DNA from: Punctularia strigosozonata HHB-11173 SS5
Taxonomy: Eukaryota; Basidiomycota; Agaricomycetes; Corticiales; Punctulariaceae
NCBI RefSeq assembly: GCF_000264995.1
Contig: NW_006767451.1
Coordinates: 93,165 to 157,164 of the forward strand
Direction of reading: 5' to 3'
DNA: 64,000 bases
Shown here: one piece after another, positions 54,181-64,000 of the stretch
How positions within the stretch are numbered: the stretch's first letter is position 1
Layout of the letters: every line of letters starts with the position of its first letter
Program-made: the position numbers and the translations under genes
The notes under the pieces: generated by a model
What the model was told of the DNA's origin: nothing
What the model saw: the letters and a program-made list of their open reading frames with translations, nothing else
The model's database searches: none

Positions 54181-56316
54181 ACTTTGTCCCCAAAGCGCGA
54201 GCATCACCACATGATGTTTGTTTACCATTCCTCGTGTATCGTGGAACGTTGTTGGGCGATATGCTATGTCCGTCTTCTACGGCTTTGATATGCGTAACGA
54301 CGACACTTGGCAAGCTACTCAGCGCACAGGCGCTGCAACGCTGCGTTACGAGCCTTCGCGGCCGAGGCTGCTCGTGGCCTATGACATACGCACAAGTCCA
54401 AGTTTGGCCTAAGTCCACCCAACCTACATTCGATTAGTTGCCGTTATACAAATTCGGGCGCCTCGGTGCGCCCTGAGTGAGATAACAGACCGACCTGGTG
54501 CCTTCTCCTCGTTCCCGATCCCGATTTTAGTCCCGAAGCTCGAGTGAGACATCCCGGTCCTGCTATGTATACGGTATTCAATACATCCGAACGTGGTAGC
54601 CACGTCCCGCATGCCTGCGTTGCTAAGTACACGTTGCGCACTAGTTCCAGGCCAGATTTCCCAGTTCAACTGGGGATTGAGCGCATCAGCACAAGAGGAG
54701 AAGCTTCGATTTTGAAAATGGCGGGAAGCTACGTTCGAAGTAACGTTCGAACGCTGCCCACTTCGACATGCATTGGATCCCAGAGGCATGGCAACCCGTC
54801 GACGTTTGTTCTCTGACCACTCGAGAAGCCATCAGACCGTCCAGCGTGTTCAACGACTCTGTAGTCGCTAGTATAGACCCCACTCGCCCCCGATCTGCGA
54901 AGTTAGTTGCGCCGAGTAATTCGCATACCAGGTTGAAACCTGGCCAATTTGAGTAAGCGAGAGTTTACCAACATAGAAAACGTACCTCACTTACGTGATT
55001 GTGCTTAATACTTACTCTAGTTCGTGATTAAGCCTCGAACGACTTACTGCGAGGGTCGCTGCAATCCTAGGACCACTGCTTAACTTAACGCTACCAATCT
55101 CTGCACTTCTCCAGGATGACCTATAAATCCGTTTCGCCCTTACACCCCAAACGCGTACATGGGTCGTTTCCCGTGATTGAGGCGACTCTTTCGAGGTGAG
55201 AATGAACCAAACGCGTAGGCGGCAGAGAGGGTTACGCGCCGTGGGAATACTCCTTCCCACAAGCAAACAGAGGTCTCTCCTTCGTCTTCGAAGTTTGATC
55301 ATTCGCCATCCACCTGTGATCTTGACTATGCAACTAGACCACACCAATAATCTCAGCCCATACTCTTGAACGCCAATGGGTGGTAGGTCCATGTCCCGAT
55401 GCGCGCGTTTGGACCTCGCTGACTCAGGACCGTCAAAGTCCGCGCCGTCCACCAATCGCATCGGCAGAGGAGGCACCCGATGAAATCGTGAACTGTGTTA
55501 CAGCGTATTGTTGGTATGACCTGCACTAGTCATGAACCTGGCAAGGGTGAGTAAGTTGGAAGCAGCAAGTGGGTGAGCCACTTGGGCTCTCCTCGCACTA
55601 AGTATACTCATATGCGTCCAATTGGTCCAGGTCAAGTATGAAAGCTGACCATTTCTTATGATGGACAGTCAGACTGTTTATGACAGTGACGACACTCTAA
55701 CCGTCGCATATGCATCATCGGCATTGTTCCTGTGCCTACGTGCCCTACTCAGAAGTTGTACGTTGTACGTTGAATCCCTCACTCGTTCCGACCAGTACCA
55801 ATCACAGGTCTAGCAGGTGGTTAGGCTCTATGTCGACGCCTCGAAGCAGCATGCTCTGCGTCCAAAAAAAAAGGAAGCCCCTATATTGGTTTGTGGATTG
55901 CCAACGCCGCCGGAGCGCACTCGGTCCAGCGCGTATTATGTAATATGAACGATGACGTTTTCTCTCAACCGATCTTCACGATAGTTCGGCCGAGCGCGGG
56001 TTGCGCCCTCTACGTCCATGGCTTATGGAGCGGGTATATGATGCTTACGGCTGGGTCGGGTCGTAAACCAGTCATGCGCTGGCCCCGCCGCCCCGGACCC
56101 CAGACCAAAACGAGGCGCCGATCCAGGCGGGGGCTTCGTGCCATGACATCATTCCGTACCGTACCGGGCAGCGCATCCGAGCGCATATATATATCCCGGC
56201 TCTGCCTCTTCTCGGTTCTCGTTCTTCGCGGCCGCTTCAGCCTGATTGTATAACCAGTCTAATCTCAACAACCTACTTGACGACTTCGATAATCGTAGCG
56301 ACATCCTATCCAAACC
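54181..56316. other. Intergenic region right of the Ngaro element
   Basis: 2.1 kb with no supported gene. A near-palindrome, ACGTTCGAAGTAACGTTCGA, lies near 54731. The last 150 bp form the promoter of the transporter and are listed separately. Confidence 0.4.
56083..56197 (+). promoter_or_regulatory. Hexose transporter promoter
   Basis: A TATA box, CATATATATATCCC, lies at 56184-56197, about 120 bp before ATG 56317. A GC-rich CCCCGC run near 56085 could fit a CreA/Mig1-type carbon-repression site, but the match is short. Confidence 0.5.
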
Positions 56317-58170
56317 ATGGTTTTGTTCTACGCGCGCGGTGTGCCAATTGGCTACATCGCCGTCATGCTCGCGCTTGTCGCGTCCATGGGCGGTTTTATC
56401 TTCGGTTACGATACCGGACAAATCAGTGATATTCTCCTCATGGACGACTTTCTGCAACGATTCGCAACATGTAGCGATAGAGCTGGTACGATGTCCATTA
56501 CCACTACTAAGAGCGATACTAACTTGAGATCAACAGTCGCATCTACTTGTTCATTTTCTGTGGTACGCGAGGGTTTGATCGTAGCTTTACTTTCAATCGG
56601 GACCCTTGTGGGCGCGCTGTTAGGCGCACCGTGAGTATTCCTGGTCAGGTCTGATTCCGAGCATAGCTAATGCGCCTCCGTAGAACGGCCGATATACTTG
56701 GCCGTCGCCGCGCTATGCAATGGGAATGCATCGTCTTCATTATAGGCGTCATCGTTCAAATCACCACTTTCCATTCTTGGGAACAGTTCGCGGTTGGACG
56801 TCTTATCTCCGGTCTCGGAGTTGGCGCACTCTCTGCCGCTGTCCCGATGTACCAAGCCGAAGCGGGCCCGCCCCAGATTCGTAGCATGCTCACCGCGACT
56901 TACCAACTGTTCATCACATTCGGTATCCTCATCGCATACTGTATATCCATCGGCACTCGTTCCATCGGCGGTTCCGGTTCGTGGCGGACCGTTGTCGGTA
57001 TCGGTATCGCTTGGCCGTTGATCCTCATGCTCGGCATGCAGTTTATGCCCGAATCTCCCCGTTGGCTAACGCGCAAGGGCCGTTTGGAAGATGCCAAGGA
57101 GTCCCTAGCGCGTGTGCGTGGTGTGCCGGTTGCGGAGGCGCAAGACCACTGGATCATCACGCGCGAAATAGACGAGATTAAAAGTAGCTGGGAGTACGAG
57201 AAGCAGGTCCAAGGTGGCTGGATCGATTGCTTCCGGCCCAGGAACAAGATTCTGTACCGCACGATTCTCGGTGAGTTCTCTTCACGATGTGCGCACGGTC
57301 TCAACTGACGCGTGCTTTAGGCATGGCTCTGCAGTCCCTCCAGCAACTCACCGGAGCTAACTACTTCTTCTACTACGGCGCCACGGTCTTCGTGTCTGTC
57401 GGCATCCAAGACTCGTATGTTACTCAGATCATCTTGGGCGCAGTCAATTTCGGCTGCACGTTCGGTGGCCTGTACATCATGCAGCGATACGGCCGTCGTC
57501 TACCCCTGATGCTTGGAGGTGCTTGGCAGTCGGCTTGGTTGTTCGTATTCGCTGCAGCCGGCACAGCCGTAAACCCAAGGGAAAATAAGGCTATCGGTGA
57601 ACGTAAGTGCTGTCAATACTCGTCGTCACTTCACAAATTCTGACCGCCTTACCGACAGTCATGATCGTCTCGGCTTGTATGTTCATTTTCGGCTACGCGA
57701 TGACTTGGGCACCCGGCATTTGGATCATTATCGGCGAGACCTTTCCCACGAGCACCCGCGCCAAGCAAGCCGCATTGGCTACCGCCGCGAATTGGCTGTG
57801 GAACTTCCTCCTCGCCTTCTTCACGCCGTTCATCACCCGCGACATCAACTACAGCTACGGCTTTGTCTTCGCGGGCTGCAACCTGGCCGGTGTCATCGTC
57901 GTGTACTTCTTCCTCTACGAGTCATCGGACCTCTCTCTCGAGTCCGTCGACCAGATGTACGTCGATCCGGCGTGCAAGCCGTGGAAGTCGAGAACGTGGG
58001 CGCCGCCGGGATACGCGGATCGGACGGATCTGATCGAGCAAACGCGGGCGGCGGAGGCGCATAAACCGCTCGCGGGCGCGACCACGGAACATCGGGAGAA
58101 GGTGAGCCACGACAGGGGCACTATAGGCAATATGACGCCCGAAGGAGGGGTTCCGGTTAGAGCGGTCTGA
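56317..58170 (+). CDS. MFS hexose transporter
   Basis: Five exons join in phase to 547 residues: 56317-56485, 56537-56630, 56684-57270, 57321-57602 and 57659-58170. The sugar-porter signatures are in order. They are GGFIFGYDTGQIS in TM1, DILGRRRAM in the first cytosolic loop, VGRLISGLGVGALSAAVPMYQAE cut short by convention at PMYQ, PESPRWLTRKGR after TM6, the hexose-recognition motif QQLTGANYFFYYG in TM7, and YGRRLPL. The last helix is followed by a long cytosolic tail. These are features of HXT-type glucose and fructose carriers in the plasma membrane. The first intron (56486-56536, with branch site ACTAAC) is 51 bp and in frame, so it could be missed. The tail is shorter than in Snf3/Rgt2 sensors, so transport is the likelier role. 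Confidence 0.9.
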
Positions 58171-58963
58171 GATGTCGCGGCTGGGTGGTCACATACCCAT
58201 CCAGAGTTGAGAGAAAGAGAAAGAAATGACGGCTCGGAGAATTAAGGTTGTATCATGACATGTTGTAGATTAGGTGTACATCTGTACCACTATAATAATC
58301 AAGTAATTCCGAAGTCCTGCAACACCTTTATCCCAGTTAGAGCTGATCTGTCTATGACTTTTTCGGAAAACACGACATTATTGTTCCACGACCTTCTGTG
58401 ATATTGTAATTTGTATGTGCCCGGCTACAATCTTTATCACGCTCCAAAAATCATCACATTTGTGATGCAACATCGCGAACAGATCAGCTCTACAGCCGTC
58501 TGTGAAAGCATAATTGATTCCGGCCTGGGAGCGAGCTCGGTAACAAGCGGAATCCTGATCATCATGACGGACCCACCTATTCTCACGCATACAGCCTGAA
58601 AGGACTTAACACACACTTCCCTGGAGCCAAGCTGATCCAAAAACAAAGCTGTCAGTCAGACTTATCCGGGAGCAAACTATTTCATAATCATGGATATACG
58701 TTACAACCAGTAACCCGCCCTTGCGCTGCATCCACTTCTGGTCCCTCCCACCAGGGACATTCATTCTTCTGCTGTTCCGCTAGACTAATACTTTGAATTA
58801 TTGGTCCTTCCCCGGTCACCTGCGTCTCTTCAACCGAACGGGGATCCGACCGAGATTCTGAGACACGTACACGCAACTCTGGAGACGAGTACATATTCCC
58901 GTCGTTAGGTCGCCGGACTCTCATCGCTGTTGAACGGCGAGCGCGCTTCGGCGCGTCCAATCC
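58171..58963. other. Intergenic region
   Basis: About 790 bp between the transporter stop and the calcium channel start, mostly AT-richer than its surroundings. No gene or repeat is seen. The first part is probably the transporter 3' UTR. Confidence 0.4.
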
Positions 58964-61900
58964 ATGGAATACGACCATAGGGACAAGCCAATACCATCCA
59001 GACATTCCTCGGCGTCTTCGGCAGTTGAAGTACCCGCCATCAACTCCTCTGGGCCGAGTTCGCCAGCCCTCAATCCTTCGGATAGCAGGCGCAGCGCACG
59101 TAAACGCACGAGCTGGACACGGCAGAGCGTCGAAGAGGGCCACGACCCACTCAGCATCATCGACCTTACGCCAACCGAATACGCGATGAGGGGTGTGGCC
59201 AGCCCGGCACGGCCCACGTTTCCCGCCCCGTTCGCAGAGGACCCGTTCTACTCACCCCCGGACGATATGGGACCCACGCCCTTCTACTCGACCTCTCAGC
59301 CGGGACCGTCCTCGGCATCGCTCATGTCTCGCGACGTGGACACCTCTGACGACCTGCGCGAAGACGATGAGGCCCATCTCACCGCCAACATGTCGCGTCA
59401 AGGTTCAAGCGCGGGCCACGAGGGGGCGCACACGTCAACACCACACTCGCGTAAACGGACTATTCGCTACAGCGCGACGCCGTCACCAGGACGTAAAGCC
59501 GGTGGGAGGTTGAAAACGGTGTCGCGCAGCTTGCGGAGGGCGTCTTTACGAGTGGTCAACCTCGCGGGCATGGGACTGGAAGATCATGGGAGTTCGATCG
59601 CCTCATCTCGCGAGAAGGGGAAGGAAAGGATGGGCGAGGAGTACAACGAGATTCAGCAGGAGGAGGAGGAAGAGGAACTTCCTGATCTCGCAAGAACACT
59701 ACCAGTACGTGGCCGAACATTGGGTTTCCTAGGGCCGGATAGCAAGTTGCGGTTAGCCATGTATCGAATGTTGGTCTCAAAGTACGTGACTTTGTCTTCA
59801 GCTTCGACGCTCTCCTGCTTAACTCGTATCTTCTAGATGGACCGAACCCGTTATTCTTCTTCTCATCATCGCGAACGCTATAATCCTCACCATACAGTCC
59901 TCACGCTCTCTCACTTTACCCGACGATGGTGTTCCACTACGCGTCAAAGGCTACTTTCATACCTGGGAAGACTACGCTCTCTTTGTACTATTCATACTTT
60001 TCACGTACGTCGTGACATTTCCTTCGAAGTCACTCGATACTGACCGACACGTGCAGCTTAGAAGCCTTTGCTCGTATATGCGTCTCCGGATTCCTGCTAG
60101 ACCCCGAAATACCTGTAACTTCTATGTTCAGCACCACCCTCTCTTCCGCACAGCCCATGTCCTCAGCAAACGCCACCCTCTCTCGACAAAACTCTCTGCG
60201 GCAAGGTCGTAAACCTGGAATCGGACCTCGCCTCTTGTCGTGGCTCCAAACACTCTCTTCCGCTCTTCGTCGGCCATTCGCCCTTGCCCACCACTCCTCC
60301 CGCGAGATATCTTCCGCCTCCGCATCCTCCCCTCCTAACCACAACCGCACCGAAACCACCACGACGCTATTCAAGTCCCCTATCGTCGAGAAGGCCATAT
60401 CCGGCACACAAGAAGCGTACGCGCACATGCGCCAAGGGTCGACATACGCCGCAAATGTCATGCAGTCGGACAAATCCGAGATGCTCTCGCTTCCCTTCCG
60501 CCTAAGCGTCAAGCGTGCTCACGACGTGACTCGCCGAAATCTGCCGTACCTCCGCCACAGCTGGAACCGAATCGACTTCGTCGCCGTGGTGAGCTTCTGG
60601 GTCACCTTCGCTTTGGCGACGTTTGGCATCGAACACGGTTCGCATCATATCGGCGCGTTCCGCGCCATGAGCGTGTTGCGATGTGCGAGGCTGCTCGCGA
60701 TCACATCTGGTACAACGGTACGCTTCGTCTTCCTGTTTCTTGAGAGCGGGCTCTCATCGTTGACACGGTGCCTTAGACTATTATGAGGTCATTGAAGATC
60801 GCGTTGCCGCTCCTGACCAGCGTGGCCTACTTCGTGGTGTTCGCGATTCTTCTCTTTTCGTACGTAAACTGGCGACCGTATATCCATTGAGCCTATCTGA
60901 TCATCTTCCACCTGTAGTATCATAGGTGTCCAAACCTTCCAAGGCTCTTTCCGGCGGACATGCTATTTGCTTCCTACACAGGGCGAAGCCGAGCTTCAGA
61001 TAGATTCGCAGACTTGTGGCGGGTATATCGACAACACGACGCTTGAGACAAGACCTTTCATCAGGAGCGATAATACGACGGGGGAGATCAAAGGTTACAT
61101 ATGCCCCCTTGGACAGATCTGCTTGGTATGCGCATTATCTTGCATCGTGAATTGTACGACCGATTAAGGGATCCACAGGAGGGACCGAACGCCGACGGCA
61201 ACGCGCAAAGTTTTGATACCATCTATTACGCCATCCTCCAGGTTGTCATCATCGCCTCGGCGAATGGGGTAAGTGCGGTCTTCCTGGTGCGAATTCGGTG
61301 TTGACTTGGACGACACTGTAGTGGTCCCCGTTGATGTACGGTATCATCGACTCCGAGTACTTTGCCTCATGTTTCTTCTTCATTATCGCGATCCTCGTGC
61401 TGAACTTCTGGCTCATCAACCTGTTTGTCGCGGTGATTACCAATACATTCTCGGCCATTCGCGCGGACACGAACAAGAGTGCCTTCGGTGCTGCCCCGTA
61501 TGTCCATTATTCAATTTCCTTTACCAGAAGGTAGTGACACCTCTTTTAGTTTGGGACCTATTCGCGACGATGATGACGACATCTATGTCCCTCCCAATGC
61601 AACTCGTTTGCCTCGGAATCACTACATGAAGGAATGGTACGAGAAATTGCGTTACATCTGGGTTGCTTTCGCCCTCGCCTCGATAGTCTTACAAGCGACC
61701 CGTACTACGGATGTGGCGCAGACGCACAAGCGCGTTCTGGACCTCGGGGAACTGGTCATCACTGGTCTCTTCGACGTCGAGATCATCATTCGTTTCCTCA
61801 TCGAACTTCCCGACTGGCGCAACTTCTTCAGGCACGGGAACAACTGGCTAGACCTTGTTCTTGCCATTGGCTGTTCTATCATCCAGATACCAGTGATTCG

Positions 61901-64000
61901 ACGCTCCGGCGCATACCCGTGGTTGACGGCGTTCCAGGTCATGAGGTTTTATCGGGTCATCCTGGAGGTGCCCCGAATGAAACCCTTGATGGTGAGTCAT
62001 CACTTCGGCTTGGGGAAATCATGCTTACACCTTTTGACAGCTATCCGTGTTCGGAAACATGTATGGTTTGGTCAACATGACATTGTTTCTGCTCTTGGTC
62101 AACTATCTAGCTGCACTAGTCACTATTCAGCTTCTCCGAGGAGACCTGTCTGCTTCCGCCACCATGAACTTTGGCCAAGTATTTAATGCGTTCCTAGGCG
62201 TCTATCAAGTGTTCTCATCGGAGAACTGGACGGATGTACTGTTCGGCGCCATCAGTGCGGAGCTACCTTTGGGTCAAGCTGTTCTCGTCGCCATATTCGT
62301 CGCTGGATGGTTCCTGTTTGCCAACTGCAAGTCGCGCATAAAATGGCACATGAAAACAGCGTCGCTGATGATGGTTCTTATGCTTTAGTCATCGTGCTCC
62401 AGATGTTCATTGCAGTCATCAACGAGAATTTCGACGTCGCTGAGGAAGCAAAGAAAAGCCGTCAAGCCGCGCAGTACTCTGCGAAGCAACAGCCCCAGCA
62501 AGCTCGCTCTGCTTGGGTGCGATGGCTCAATCCATACCGATGGCTTAAACCCAGTCCGAAGGCCATCGCCGTCGAGAACCTCCCGTCGAACCTTATCCTT
62601 CCCATGCAGAAGGCGCTAGTCCAGGACTACAGTTCGTCAGGCCTCACTCGTCGTGGCAGTGCGGTAAGTTGCAGTTCTCGCTCACTTAAAGTACACACTC
62701 ATGTGCGATATCGATTGTAGGGTCGTGTAATCGTTTCCGGGAGAGGGGCCGGCGCCTACGGGACGAGGCTATTCCTGTGGCTAGAGCAGCTTTTCACAGG
62801 GCGTTCGCAATCGAACGATATTCCTTTGGCAGCGCTGCGCGAGCCTCGTCACGATTCGCTTTTCTCCCAGAACGTCGATAACGAGGAGCTGGACCGCCAT
62901 TTGTGAGCATAGACCCCAGTCACGTTTCGCGATGACTGAGCCCGTTGATTTTTAAGCGAAACCTTGGCCATGGTGCGCTCGGAAGCAGCGAGTTCTGGAG
63001 AGACAGAAGACGCTTTCTACGAACGAAGGGCGCGAAAGGCAGACTTCATCCGTGATCATCCGACCTACGACAGGACATTCTGGATCTTCTCCCAGAAGAA
63101 CCCACTGCGTCGCATGTGTCAACGCTTGGTGTATCCCGCGAACGGAGAGCGGATCTTCGGTCTTCCGCCTTCGCCCGTCGCGCATACCATCCTGCAGGTC
63201 ATCTTGCTTTTGGCTGTTATCGGTGGTATCGCTGTCGAAGGCGTCGCCACACCAGTTTACCGACGCAACTTTTACCTGGAACACGGCCAAATCCGCGGGG
63301 CCTGGTTCGATATCGCGGAAAGCGCATTTGGCCTCATGCTGGTCCTGGAATTCCTGATCAAGATCGTCGCGGACGGAGTCATGTTCACGCCAAACTCTTA
63401 CTTTCGTAGCCTCTGGAACTTCCTTGACTTCCTGATCATGGCCGGGCTTCTCGTTAATCTCACCACAGCTCTCATCTTCATAGGCGGCTTGAGTCGTCTT
63501 ACCCGCTCTCTGAAGGCTCTCCGCGCCCTCAGGCTCATCACCCTGATTGATAAGATGAGGAAGACATTCGAAGATCTGATAATATCGGGTGCCGTACGGA
63601 TATTGGACGCTGCATTGCTCGCCATGCTATACATGATTCCATATGCTGTATGGGGTCTGAATATCTTCGCCGGGAAGATGAACGAGTGCAACGATGACGG
63701 CGTTGCGGGAGCCTCGCAGTGCGTAGGCGAATACGACACCAACGTTATTGGCGACTCATTCGGCTATCTCGTACCTCGCGTGTGGGACAATCCTTCTCCT
63801 TCTACCACGTTCTCTTTCGATTCCTTCCGGGCTTCTCTATTGATCCTCTTCGAGATCGTATCCCTTGAAGGGTGGATTGATGTTCTTGGGGTGGCTACTA
63901 GCATTACTGGAGAGGGCAAGCAACCTCAGACCAATGCTTCGGAATTCAACGCCATTTTTTTCCTCATCTACAACCTCATGGGAGGCGTTGTCATCTTGAC
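58964..64000 (+). CDS. CCH1: Voltage-gated calcium channel alpha subunit CCH1, 5' part
   Basis: The gene runs off the right edge. A long Ser/Pro-rich cytosolic N-terminus (residues 1 to about 270) precedes four-domain channel repeats, of which I, II and most of III are visible. Repeat I starts at [19 protein letters not shown], with an S4-like [16 protein letters not shown]. Its pore helix reads [11 protein letters not shown] (the acidic filter residue is Asn here). Repeat II has pore motif SSENWTD and repeat III SLEGWID, both with Glu. Repeat III S4 is [24 protein letters not shown] intron (62327-62388) splits repeat II S6 between FLFAN and [15 protein letters not shown]. Fungal Cch1 with Mid1 carries calcium influx during mating, stress and azole response. 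Confidence 0.92.

Noticed and set aside
56486-56536. Reading through the first MFS intron as coding
   Set aside because: It is open and a multiple of three, but it has GT-AG ends and an ACTAAC branch site, and it inserts residues not seen in the sugar-porter family.
1-64000. CRISPR arrays, operons and ribosome-binding sites
   Set aside because: The window is fungal nuclear DNA with spliceosomal introns, and no regularly spaced repeat array is present.

Overview
The window is nuclear DNA of a filamentous basidiomycete, most likely a wood- or litter-decaying Agaricomycete. Genes are dense and cut by many introns of about 45-80 bp. The families point the same way: two CYP63-like P450s, two tannase/feruloyl-esterase genes, a GH55 beta-1,3-glucanase, a NACHT-WD40 NLR and a Ngaro-type tyrosine-recombinase retroelement. 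Exon joins were worked out by hand from splice signals, reading phase and family similarity, with no transcript data.

Layout. 1-527: 3' end of a SLATT two-membrane-helix protein. 1429-4207: P450. 4446-4789: a TA-flanked MITE upstream of a 1,627-residue NLR (5014-10392). 10556-12432 (-): an M20-type carbamoylase/amidase, tail to tail with the NLR. 12990-13830: decayed tandem repeats. 14089-16606 and 18157-20632: tandem secreted tannases with identical intron layout, including 13-nt and 4-nt micro-exons. 23480-26077: second P450. 26499-28335 (-): broken salicylate-hydroxylase-like FAD monooxygenase. 28699-29771 (-): BUD32. 30012-34797 (-): RIF1. 35324-39048: GH55. 40502-43286 (-): SFP1-like zinc-finger regulator. 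43877-44692: weak hypothetical gene. 48486-54180 (-): young, whole-looking Ngaro-like element. 56317-58170: hexose transporter. 58964 to the right edge: voltage-gated calcium channel CCH1, cut in repeat III.

The locus mixes plant-polymer and aromatic metabolism (tannases, P450s, FAD monooxygenase, GH55, sugar uptake), self/non-self recognition (NLR, SLATT) and core cell biology (BUD32, RIF1, SFP1-like, CCH1). The most notable signals are six inferred GC-AG introns in four genes, the conserved 4-nt tannase micro-exon, the Ngaro element with identical split repeats and a cluster of CATATG palindromes, and the MITE in front of the NLR. I did not find a clearly new multi-gene system.
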